DNA of 64,000 bases from Bacteroidales bacterium (GTDB lineage Bacteria; Bacteroidota; Bacteroidia; Bacteroidales; WCHB1-69). Position 1 is the first letter of the stretch. Each line of letters begins with the position of its first letter. The notes under the pieces are model-generated. The model saw nothing but the letters and a program-made list of their open reading frames with translations, had not been told where the DNA came from and did not search any database. The DNA lies in contig JALNYF010000002.1 in NCBI GenBank assembly GCA_023229985.1, positions 1 to 64,000 of the forward strand, written 5' to 3'. Below are positions 44,124 to 52,844 of the stretch, piece after piece. The position numbers were made by a program, and so were the translations under genes.

Positions 44124-45554
44124 TTAAATATTCGTATGTTTCAATATAACGTTGATTGTAGGGTACTTATGTCGAAGGTGGTCGGCGGTGGCTTGTGCAA
44201 AATAAACCGACCGATGCTGCCCGCCGGTACATCCGAAATGAACCGATAAATGGGTAAATTTTCTTTCGATATAATTATCTACGGAAATATCAACCAACGA
44301 AAAGATATTTTGTTTGAAAAGAGTGACGACCGGATACTCTTCCAAATAGCCGATAACCATCGGGTCGCGACCGGTCATGGCTTTATATTGTGCCTCTCTG
44401 CCCGGGTTGGGCAAAGCACGACAGTCGAACACAAACCCGCCGCCGTGGGAACTGTTATCTGCCGGAATCCCTTTCTTGTATGAAAAACTTGTTACGATCA
44501 CATTCAATTGATCGTCAGATTCGCTTTCTATACCCATCTTTGCCTCCCAATCTATTTCCGTTAGGGCAGTCAACAAAGTGCGAAGCGTCGGAGTGTTGAT
44601 GGATAAAGTCGTGTTTTCCAATATGTAACGAATATTGCGCGTTGCATAAGGAATGCTTTGCAAAAAGTGCTTTTTCTTCTCGTAATAGCCGCGATAGCCA
44701 TACGCTCCCATCGACTGCATAATGCGGATAAGTGCATAAGCGTCAAAATATTGCAGAAAACTTGCTTTGTCTGTGGGAATATATTTCTCTAATTCGGTTA
44801 AATAGTAATCTAACAATTCTGCACGTTGGGCTTGGGGGAGGTCGGCTTTGGCATCGTACAACAACGAAGCAATGTCGTAGGGCAGTGCCCCTTTTCTACC
44901 TCCTTGATAATCAATAAAATATACTTCTCCTTCATGAAGCATGATGTTTCTTGATTGGAAATCTCGAAATAAAAAATAATCTTGGTCAATTTCCAACAGA
45001 TAGTTAATCAGCGTGTTAAAGTCATTTTCTAATAACTGTTCATCGAAAGGAATCCCTGCCAATTTTAAAAAATAGTATTTAAAATAGTTTAAGTCCCATT
45101 GCATGGATTGGCGGTCGAAGGCGTGGCGTGGATAGCAGACGGAAAAGTCAAAGTTCTGTTTTCCTGATAGTTGTATAATGGGAAGCTGTCGAATTACTTT
45201 TTTATAATAATCAAAAACTTCATTGGAAAGGGTGTTTGTGCGTCGGTTTGTCAGAAAAGAGTAGAGCGTTTCGTCTCCTAAGTCGGTGAGCAGGTAGTAT
45301 TGTCTATCGTTACTAATTGCCAATAAATGAGGAACTTGAATCTTTTTTTGTAAGAAAAAATTTGTAAAAGCAAAAAAGGCTTCGTTCTCCTTCACATTAT
45401 CATTGTATGCACCCATCAGGGTTTCGCCGTTGGCTAAAAACAAACGTACATAAATTCGGTTTGAGCCGGATTGCGCAATTCTTTCGGTAGATGTTACATT
45501 ATTATTATATGTACACTGCGCTAAATCAATTAGTTTTTTTTCGTTAAAACTCAT
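44124..45554 (-). CDS. AmgK-like sugar kinase fused to a RapZ C-terminal-like domain
   Basis: 476 residues in two parts. Residues 1 to about 330 form an aminoglycoside-phosphotransferase-fold kinase: SNRIYVRLFL, the catalytic loop YFLFRDFQSRNIMLHE (DxxxxN) near 196-211 and the metal Asp in FIDYQGGRKG near 217-226. This resembles AmgK, which phosphorylates MurNAc/GlcNAc at the anomeric carbon. Residues about 345-476 match the C-terminal half of RapZ: FVFDCRALPNPGR and HFGCTGGQHRSVYFA. The N-terminal P-loop half of RapZ is absent. RapZ's C-terminal half binds GlcN6P and small RNA in E. coli, so a sugar-sensing function is possible. Confidence 0.85.
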   Translation of the reverse strand: MSFNEKKLIDLAQCTYNNNVTSTERIAQSGSNRIYVRLFLANGETLMGAYNDNVKENEAFFAFTNFFLQKKIQVPHLLAISNDRQYYLLTDLGDETLYSFLTNRRTNTLSNEVFDYYKKVIRQLPIIQLSGKQNFDFSVCYPRHAFDRQSMQWDLNYFKYYFLKLAGIPFDEQLLENDFNTLINYLLEIDQDYFLFRDFQSRNIMLHEGEVYFIDYQGGRKGALPYDIASLLYDAKADLPQAQRAELLDYYLTELEKYIPTDKASFLQYFDAYALIRIMQSMGAYGYRGYYEKKKHFLQSIPYATRNIRYILENTTLSINTPTLRTLLTALTEIDWEAKMGIESESDDQLNVIVTSFSYKKGIPADNSSHGGGFVFDCRALPNPGREAQYKAMTGRDPMVIGYLEEYPVVTLFKQNIFSLVDISVDNYIERKFTHLSVHFGCTGGQHRSVYFAQATADHLRHKYPTINVILKHTNI

Positions 45555-45569
45555 AACGTAGCTTTTGGA

Positions 45570-46700
45570 TTATCTTTTCATTTTGGGAAATTCTTTTCGG
45601 ACAATATTGTTCAATTCATCGTCTGTCATACTGTATGTATCTTTCGCCAAATCAAGGCATTGAAAGAAGTTTTCTTTTTCGTTCAATTGATAAAAGCAGT
45701 ATAATTTTCCTTTCCATAAATCCCAAATCATGGGCATGGCTTTTTCCGAGTTTGCATAAGCACGCAAGGCATTTTGATAATTTCCGGCGTTGGCGCAGGC
45801 TTTCCCGTAAAAAAACCAATAAATGGGATCTTCGCCCGAATAATTAATTATTTTTTGAATGGTTTCTTCCACTTTATCGGCTTCTCCCTTGTTAGTATAA
45901 AACAAAATTTTGTGCAGCAAAGTGCACCTTTCGTCTAATCCCTCGACTTGCAATTGGTCCAAGTCACGAATAAAATCAGTTGAGGTCTCATTTAACGCAT
46001 TGATATAAAAATAGTTGTAATACGGATATTTGTTTAATTCTGTTTTATGTTCATTTAAAAAACGGATAAGGGGTTTATATTGTTTTGCGTTGAGGAGAGA
46101 ATCGGCAGTGGAAATCAAGTGGGCTTCGCTTTGAATCTCGGTATTGCGAAGCGCGTAATAAAGCATATCGTATTTGACAATTTCGGAAAATTTTGCCGAC
46201 ATATTATAGGAAAAACCGTCCACTATTTTAATCTCATTTTTTTCGTTTAATCCCAGCATATAGTCGTCAATTTTAAGTCCGAAGTCGATATAGGTTCGGA
46301 AAACGATGTGATGTTTTCCGTTTTCTTCGTAATATCTGATGAATCTGAAATCGCCGCCGTCGTTGATAGTATTCACCGTAAAGTCGCCATATTTAAAATT
46401 ATTATCAAATGCAGCTTGTCCGGCTTCCGTATCGAACGCACTGGCTACGATGGAGTTGGCAGAAATTATTTTTTTAATCGACGCTCTGTCGAAAGCGTTG
46501 TTCAGGAAAGAGGGTTCGCCGTTGATGAGCGAATTTTCTATTTGGTGGGCAAAATCGGTTGCACTTTGTTCATTCAGAACGATGGTGGTGTTTTTTTTGT
46601 CCTGTTCGGGTGTTTCTGCCGATCTGTTTTTGCAGCTGTTAGTGCAAACTATTAATAGACAAATAATTGCTAATGAGATACTTAATTTAATTATTTTCAT
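45570..46700 (-). CDS. Lipoprotein with tetratricopeptide-like repeats
   Basis: About 376 residues from the ATG at 46700. An earlier ATG at 46799 would overlap the upstream peptidase gene by about 90 bp and place 33 extra residues before the signal peptide. Lipobox near VCTNSC gives a lipidated Cys. The C-terminal half has helical repeats of TPR type (YWFFYGKACANAGNYQNALRAYANSEKAMP). The N-terminal half is an unrecognised alpha/beta region. The substrate or partner is unknown. Confidence 0.7.
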   Translation of the reverse strand: MKIIKLSISLAIICLLIVCTNSCKNRSAETPEQDKKNTTIVLNEQSATDFAHQIENSLINGEPSFLNNAFDRASIKKIISANSIVASAFDTEAGQAAFDNNFKYGDFTVNTINDGGDFRFIRYYEENGKHHIVFRTYIDFGLKIDDYMLGLNEKNEIKIVDGFSYNMSAKFSEIVKYDMLYYALRNTEIQSEAHLISTADSLLNAKQYKPLIRFLNEHKTELNKYPYYNYFYINALNETSTDFIRDLDQLQVEGLDERCTLLHKILFYTNKGEADKVEETIQKIINYSGEDPIYWFFYGKACANAGNYQNALRAYANSEKAMPMIWDLWKGKLYCFYQLNEKENFFQCLDLAKDTYSMTDDELNNIVRKEFPKMKR

Positions 46701-46707
46701 AATCGGA

Positions 46708-47949
46708 CTAAATTTTGGAATATAGAAGGGTCGTAAAATTGTCGGGATTAAAAATTTCGTTGGCGGTATGCAGAATTTGATCTGCGGTAATACTTTCAAT
46801 TTTTTGAATGGCAGATGAAGAAGTTTCTACTTCATTGAAAGAGAGAGCACTACGTCCCATTGAGAGCATTTCGTTGAGTTTAGTTTCATTGGTAATTGCC
46901 CATTGTCCCAGGAATTGTTTTTTTGCATAATGAAGTTGCAGCGTGCCTAATTTTTGTTCAGATATTTTTTTCAATTCTTTGAATGTCAATTCAATACATT
47001 TGTCTGTGGTGTGGTTATCGCAGCCGATATAGACGGTAAAGAGTCCGGCATCGGAGAAAGGCGAGTAGTTGGCTTCTACGGAGTAGGCAAGTCCTTTTTT
47101 TTCACGGATTGCCACGTTCAATTTTGCGCTCATGGCTTGTCCGCCGAGCAGGTTGGTCAGCAGGGTGAAGGGCACGCGCTGTGGGTCATGGAGTGTGTAG
47201 GCGGTTGTGCCCATCATAATGTGAGATTGGGAGGTGTTTTTATGTTTTTTTGTGAAAGAGGGGCGGTAGTCGGTAAATGGAGTGCGGTGGGAAAGTGAGG
47301 TAGGAAGGGGATGTTCCCCAAAATACTTATTGCAATATTTGAGAAATTGGTCGGTGGAAATATTGCCGATAGAGGATAGAACGACATGGTCGGAGGTGTA
47401 GTTTTGACGGATAAAATCCAAGATGTTGTTGCGTTCGAGGAGTTTGACTGATTTTTTGGTGCCGAGGATATTTCTTCCTAACGGGTGACCGGCGAAGACG
47501 ATGTCTTCAATTTCGTCGAAGATCAATTCGGCGGGGGAATCTTTATAGTAATTAATTTCTTCTAAAACGACATCTTTTTCTTTGTTTAGTTCCTTTTCCG
47601 GGAAGGTAGCGTTGAAAAAGATGTCGGACATTAGCTCAATTGAACGTTCATAATCAGGAGAAAGGAAGGAGACGTGAAAATCCGTTTCTTCCTTAGAGGT
47701 GCAAGCGTTCAGGTCGCCGCCGGCGTTTTCCACCCGTTTCGTAACCTGATAACTATTCCTTTTAACGGTACCCTTAAAAATGGTATGTTCCACAAAATGA
47801 GCCAATCCGCCTTTGTCGTCAGCTTCATCTCTTGTTCCGGCATTGATGAGAACACCAAAATGGGAGATAGGGGACTGAACTTCTTGATGTATAACACGGA
47901 TACCATTTTTAAGGGTCGTTATCGGGATATTGTTTTGCATTTTTTGCAA
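46708..47949 (-). CDS. M16-family zinc peptidase
   Basis: 413 residues, cytoplasmic-looking (no signal peptide). The inverted zinc motif HFVEHTIF (HxxEH) lies near 46-53, with the distal Glu in the KEKDVVLEEINYY helix near 122-134. The C-terminal M16_C half carries the R/Y pair region (GQAMSAKLNVAIREKKGLAY). It degrades or processes peptides. It may start at the Met 3 residues downstream. It lies 11 bp after the MFS gene. Confidence 0.9.
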   Translation of the reverse strand: MQKMQNNIPITTLKNGIRVIHQEVQSPISHFGVLINAGTRDEADDKGGLAHFVEHTIFKGTVKRNSYQVTKRVENAGGDLNACTSKEETDFHVSFLSPDYERSIELMSDIFFNATFPEKELNKEKDVVLEEINYYKDSPAELIFDEIEDIVFAGHPLGRNILGTKKSVKLLERNNILDFIRQNYTSDHVVLSSIGNISTDQFLKYCNKYFGEHPLPTSLSHRTPFTDYRPSFTKKHKNTSQSHIMMGTTAYTLHDPQRVPFTLLTNLLGGQAMSAKLNVAIREKKGLAYSVEANYSPFSDAGLFTVYIGCDNHTTDKCIELTFKELKKISEQKLGTLQLHYAKKQFLGQWAITNETKLNEMLSMGRSALSFNEVETSSSAIQKIESITADQILHTANEIFNPDNFTTLLYSKI

Positions 47950-47960
47950 ATTAATCGATG

Positions 47961-49613
47961 TTATTCTTTTACGTTAGGCAATTCCAATCCGAGACCTTTC
48001 TTTTTGTCCCAAGCTTTCAGAAAGATTCCCAAGATGAGTGCTGCTACGCCCAAGCAGGCAAGCATAACCAACGGTGCAGTATAATTGTAGGAAATAGCAG
48101 CTTTTTCAGCGGTTATTGTTCCTGCTTCTAACTGCTGAATAATATCGGGATTAGTCATATCCAATACTTTACCAATGAGCAATGGGAAAAGCCATAAACC
48201 GATATTTTGAATCCAGAAAATCAGCGCATAAGCGGAACCGATTACTTTTTGGTCCACCAACTTTGGTACGCTGGGCCATAAAGAAGCAGGAACCAACGAG
48301 AAGGAAGCCCCCAAAACCAAAATAGTAACGTATGCGACGATGATGCTGGCAATGTCGTTTTCTTTGAACATAGGAAGAACAAAAGCAAAAGTTAAATGGC
48401 AAGCAATCAATAAGATAGAACCTATCATGAGCATAGAAGCAGCTTTTCCTTTGTGGTCAACATATTTTCCCAAGATCGGAGTGATGCCGACAGCCAAGAG
48501 TGGGAAAACGGAGAAAATGGTGCCTGCTTCTTGGCGCATGTAACCCATATAGCAGAAAACGATGAGTCCGGCTACTGCGGCTGCAAGCAATCCGTATTGT
48601 ACAGGTTTTTTCTTGGAAAAATTACTTGCGAAGGACATCGCAGCCACGGCTAACATAATAATATATTGTATGATGGTAACGGTATTGGAAGCCCAGAAAG
48701 AACCTTCGGCAGGTTTAATAAAGTCAATGTTGCATTGCAACATATTCGGAGCATATTTTTGGAACGGGAAGATAGCGGAATAGTATAAAACGCACAAAAG
48801 AGCGACCAACCAAAAACCTCCGCTGGTAAGAATTTTTCCAAGGTCTGAAATCATGAAAGGATCATCTTTTTCTTCGGCTTCACCGGTTTGCGAATCCAAT
48901 TTTTTGTCCATAAAGAAATAAACAATAAACATGATTAAAGCAATCATCAGAAGAATGACACCGAAAGCTACGGAGCGGGAAACATCGATATGTCCGCCCA
49001 TTTTGGCAAACATGGGGGAAAAAATCATACAGGTGGCAACGCCCAAACGAGCCAATGCCATCTCGGAACCCATTGCCAATGCCATTTCACGTCCCTTGAA
49101 CCATTTTACAATACCGCGCGAAACGGTAATTCCTGCCATTTCTACACCTCAACCGAAAACCATAAACCCGATGGCGGCAAATTTTGCAGAGGCAGGCATC
49201 CCTTCATAAAATGGAGAAATTCCCAATTCGTCAAATCCCGGAACATAGTTTAAGTTATTGGTAAACCATACTTCCAAGTTACTTCCGGCAAATGTGTCGG
49301 TAACGGCGTACCAATTGATAATGGCTCCAATCAGCATGACGCCACCGGATAAAAGAGCGGTAAAACGAACGCCCATTTTATCCAAGATGATACCCGCAAA
49401 AATCAGGAAGAATACAAATACGTTTAAGAAAGTTTCCGCGCCTTGCATTGTGCCGAAAGCCGTGGAATCCCATCCGCGCGTTGATTGCATTAAATCCTTG
49501 ATAGGGGAGAGAATGTCCATAAAAATATATGAACAGAACATGGCAAGTGCCAACAACAACAATGCTATCCAACGGAATTTGGCACTGTCTCTTAATGTAA
49601 TTTTTTCAGTCAT
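47961..49613 (-). pseudogene. MFS transporter split by an in-frame stop codon
   Basis: Two open stretches (49613-49149 and 49139-47961) lie in the same frame, separated only by TGA at 49151-49149 and three further codons (Gly, Val, Glu). Joined, they give about 550 residues of an MFS-type carrier with about 12 membrane segments. The stop falls inside a conserved motif, reading MVFG, stop, GVEMAG. A Cys or Trp codon (one base change from TGA) would restore it. TGA is used as a normal stop elsewhere in the window (LpxL, NamZ), so reassignment is unlikely. A nonsense mutation or a sequence error is more likely. If expressed, the N-terminal fragment of about 154 residues cannot transport. Confidence 0.82.
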
Positions 49614-49668
49614 AAAGTTTGTAAATTAAATTATTAATAAGGTTCTATAATCTTAATGAATAAGGCTG

Positions 49669-49676
49669 CAAAAGTA
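49669..49676 (-). promoter_or_regulatory. -7 element TACTTTTG for the MFS gene
   Basis: Minus-strand TACTTTTG followed by CAGCCTTATTC, about 56 bp before the first ATG. The TTTGCAGCCT run is the same as at 6904 and 57160 on the plus strand. Confidence 0.55.
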
Positions 49677-49735
49677 CGTTTTTTTTTTATAAAATAAGAA
49701 AGAAATTTTAGGTGTTTGTAATTGAAATATTTTTG

Positions 49736-49743
49736 TATATTTG
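49736..49743 (+). promoter_or_regulatory. -7 element TATATTTG for secDF
   Basis: TATATTTG followed by CAAACTTAA, with a TTTG at 49715-49718 as a possible -33. Much of the surrounding sequence recurs upstream of the PorE-like gene near 52787. Confidence 0.65.
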
Positions 49744-49802
49744 CAAACTTAAAAAAAATGAGGAAAAAAATCATAAACAATTAATAATCAAATAAATAAT
49801 TT

Positions 49803-52751
49803 ATGCGGAACAAAGGTTTAGTTTTATTTTTCACAATACTGATTGCACTTACTTGCTTGTATTGCTTATCATTTTCTTTTGTTACTTCGAAAGTAGAGAA
49901 AGATGCGAAAGAATTTGCGAATGAACCGACAGCCCTTACAGAGGTAATGAAAATAGCCGGGAATGACAAAGTGTTGGCGAAACATCTTCAAGATTCACTC
50001 ATTTATGCGAGAGAAAAGAGTTACTTGTCAAGTATGCGTGATTCTTCCATTTTTCTCGGATTTACCTATAAAGAGTGTAAGTATAAGGAATTGAATTTGG
50101 GTCTGGACTTGAAAGGCGGTATGAACGTTACTTTGGAAATCGCTTCTCCTGATGTAGTGAGCAGCTTGGCAGATAGTAAGGATTCAAATTTTAATATCTG
50201 TTTTGCAGATGCCGTAAAAGCATACAATCATGGGAAAAATGGCGATGACTTTGTAGATATATTTGTCAATTCTTTTAATAAGAAAAAAAGTGCGAACGCC
50301 AGCTTAGCCACTTATTTTGGAGACAGAATGTCCAAAAAAAGTGCTTCTGATGACGAAGTAATAGAATTTATCAAGCAGCGTCGCGATGAAATCCAAGATC
50401 AAACCTTTAAAATCTTACGTACCCGTATTGACCGATTCGGTGTTGCCCAACCTAATTTGGAAAAATTACAAGGGGGTCGTATTTTGGTTGAATTACCAGG
50501 TGTAAAAGAAAAAGAACGTGTTGAAGAATTATTGAAAAGTACCGCTCAATTGGAATTTTGGGAAGTGTATAAAGATATTAACCAAGGTGCCAATATCCAA
50601 ATGCTCTTTGCCAATGCCGCAAAAACCGCTTCGCAAACTGCTGACGCTCCCGATTCATTGGCCTTGGCTTCCTTAATGTCTAAATCTGTTAATACCGACG
50701 GCATGGCTATCGGCTTCTTCAAAGAAGTTGATACCGCTATGGTTGGAAAATGTTTAGGATTGATCAGAGCCAAATTGCCGATTGATGATGTTGTCTTTTA
50801 TTGGGGGGCCCCCGAAAAACGCTTCGATAATGCCTTCCCGTTGGTGCCTTTGAAAAAAACATCCGACTTCGGACCGGCTTTGAGCAGCCAAACCATCAAC
50901 GGCGACCGTATCGTGAGAGATGCCCGTCAAGATGTGGATGAATATAATCGAGTTGTTGTTTCTATGTCTATGGAAGATGCCGCTACCAAGGAATGGCAAA
51001 GAATTACTAAAAATGCTGTTGACAATCAACAAACCAAGGGTCAAACCAATGTCGCTATCGTCTTAGACCAATTTGTTTATTCATATCCTACCATTCAAAG
51101 CGAAATTCAAAACGGTAACTCTCAAATTTCCGGTAACTTTACCATTGATGAAGCAAAGGACTTAGCCACCGTTTTAAATTCAGGTAACTTGGAAGTAGGC
51201 GTTAATATCGTGGCTTCCGAAGTAGTTGGACCTACCTTGGGACAAGAATCCATCAACTCTGGTTTGTTCTCATTTTTAATTGCCTTCATATTAGTTCTTA
51301 TATACATGTTCTTATATTATGACAAAGCCGGTCTCGTTGCCGATGTCGCTTTGCTGTTGAACGTGTTCTTCATCATCGGTGTGTTAGCTTCCTTGGGGGC
51401 CGTTTTGACATTGCCCGGTATCGCCGGTATCGTACTTACATTAGGTATGGCGGTGGATGCGAATGTAATTATTTTTGAACGCGTTCGAGAAGAGCTCAGA
51501 AACGGAAAGGGTATGCGCTTGGCCATTGAAGAAGGTTTCAAAAATGCATATTCCGCTATTATCGACGGTAACGTAACAACCTTAATCACCGCAATCGTAT
51601 TGTACATATTCGGTTCCGGTCCGGTTCAAGGTTTCGCCACCACCTTAATTATCGGTTTGCTCTCCTCCATGTTTACCGCTATTTTGATTTCACGATTGAT
51701 TTTTGAAAGAAGGTTGGCTAAAGGCAGAAATATCAAATTTGGAAATAGCAAAACTATTAACGCTTTCTCCGGCACTCGTTTCGATTTCCTGAAAACGAAA
51801 AAATATTTCTATACTTTATCTATATCATTATCATTGATTGCCATTATCTCTTTCTTTACTTTAGGTTTAAATCCGGGTATTGATTTTACTGGTGGTCGTA
51901 ACTATGTAGTACGTTTTGACCAAACCGTGAACCCTGAAGTTGCCCGCCGCGCGGTAACCGACGCTTTCGGTGGCAGTCCGCAAGTAAAAACTTTTGGAAA
52001 CGATGATCAATTGAGAGTCACGGTTAATTACAAAATTGATGAAAATAGTTCCGAAGCAGAAAAAGAGTGTTATCAAAAATTGTATAATTCTTTGAAACCT
52101 TTGTACAAAAATTCGATTTCATACAAAAATTTTACCGAACCGAATGAAGGTGCTGTGGGAATCCAAAGTTATCAAAAAGTACAAGGAACCATTGCCCAAG
52201 AATTGTTAATGGATGCAGTTTGGGCAGTTGTCATATCTTTATTCCTTATCTTTATTTATATAGCAATCCGATTCAAAAATTGGCAATTCGGTCTTGGTGG
52301 CGTAGTTACCTTAATTCACGATGCCTTACTCACCATCGGTATCTTCTCCTTATTCTATAAGGTTTCTCCTTTCTCAATGGAAGTTGACCAATCCTTTATT
52401 GCGGCGATTCTTACCGTAATCGGTTATTCTATCAATAATGTTGTTATTATCTATGACCGTATTCGTGAAAACTTGGCGTTATATCCCAAAACCGAAAATT
52501 ATATCAACTTCAATTCTGCTGTAAACAGTACATTAGGACGTACTGTCAATACATGCGGAACCACTATCATTGTTTTACTTGCCATCTTTATTTTTGGTGG
52601 CGAAGTAATCCGCGGTTTCGTATTTGCAATGGGTGCCGGTATCTTAATTGGTACTTATTCGGGTATCTTTATCGCCACTCCACTTGCTTTTGATATGCTT
52701 AAACTTTCAAAGAAAAAAGTAAAAGTTGCCAAAGTGCAATTGACAAAATAA
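49803..52751 (+). CDS. secDF: Protein translocase subunit SecDF (fused)
   Basis: 982 residues. N-terminal SecD half (1 to about 620): first membrane helix, the large periplasmic P1 domain with LGLDLKGGMNVTLE, and GMAVDANVIIFERVREELRNG with the conserved helix-bearing Asp/Asn in the translocation channel. C-terminal SecF half (about 650-982): GIDFTGGRNYVVRF and GYSINNVVIIYDRIRENLA. It uses the proton gradient to pull preproteins through SecYEG. The fused form is normal in Bacteroidetes. It stands alone in its own unit. Confidence 0.96.
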   Translation: MRNKGLVLFFTILIALTCLYCLSFSFVTSKVEKDAKEFANEPTALTEVMKIAGNDKVLAKHLQDSLIYAREKSYLSSMRDSSIFLGFTYKECKYKELNLGLDLKGGMNVTLEIASPDVVSSLADSKDSNFNICFADAVKAYNHGKNGDDFVDIFVNSFNKKKSANASLATYFGDRMSKKSASDDEVIEFIKQRRDEIQDQTFKILRTRIDRFGVAQPNLEKLQGGRILVELPGVKEKERVEELLKSTAQLEFWEVYKDINQGANIQMLFANAAKTASQTADAPDSLALASLMSKSVNTDGMAIGFFKEVDTAMVGKCLGLIRAKLPIDDVVFYWGAPEKRFDNAFPLVPLKKTSDFGPALSSQTINGDRIVRDARQDVDEYNRVVVSMSMEDAATKEWQRITKNAVDNQQTKGQTNVAIVLDQFVYSYPTIQSEIQNGNSQISGNFTIDEAKDLATVLNSGNLEVGVNIVASEVVGPTLGQESINSGLFSFLIAFILVLIYMFLYYDKAGLVADVALLLNVFFIIGVLASLGAVLTLPGIAGIVLTLGMAVDANVIIFERVREELRNGKGMRLAIEEGFKNAYSAIIDGNVTTLITAIVLYIFGSGPVQGFATTLIIGLLSSMFTAILISRLIFERRLAKGRNIKFGNSKTINAFSGTRFDFLKTKKYFYTLSISLSLIAIISFFTLGLNPGIDFTGGRNYVVRFDQTVNPEVARRAVTDAFGGSPQVKTFGNDDQLRVTVNYKIDENSSEAEKECYQKLYNSLKPLYKNSISYKNFTEPNEGAVGIQSYQKVQGTIAQELLMDAVWAVVISLFLIFIYIAIRFKNWQFGLGGVVTLIHDALLTIGIFSLFYKVSPFSMEVDQSFIAAILTVIGYSINNVVIIYDRIRENLALYPKTENYINFNSAVNSTLGRTVNTCGTTIIVLLAIFIFGGEVIRGFVFAMGAGILIGTYSGIFIATPLAFDMLKLSKKKVKVAKVQLTK

Positions 52752-52785
52752 ATTTTCAAGAAATTAATTGTAATTAAGTTGCTAT

Positions 52786-52823
52786 AATTGAAATATTTTT
52801 TCTATTTTAGCAACTTAATTTTT
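52786..52823 (+). promoter_or_regulatory. Promoter-like region of the PorE-like gene
   Basis: The segment resembles the secDF promoter region: ATTGAAATATTTTT, then TATTTTAG in place of TATATTTG, then CAACTTAA. The -7 box ends TTAG rather than TTTG. Confidence 0.45.
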
Positions 52824-52844
52824 TAAAATAAAACGAGTACAATT

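Noticed and set aside
45570..46799. Long form of the TPR lipoprotein from 46799
   Set aside because: It overlaps the M16 peptidase gene by about 90 bp and puts 33 residues before the lipoprotein signal; 46700 fits both problems.
49149..49151. TGA as a selenocysteine or reassigned codon
   Set aside because: No hairpin like a SECIS follows directly, MFS carriers are not selenoproteins, and TGA is used as a stop by other genes in the window.
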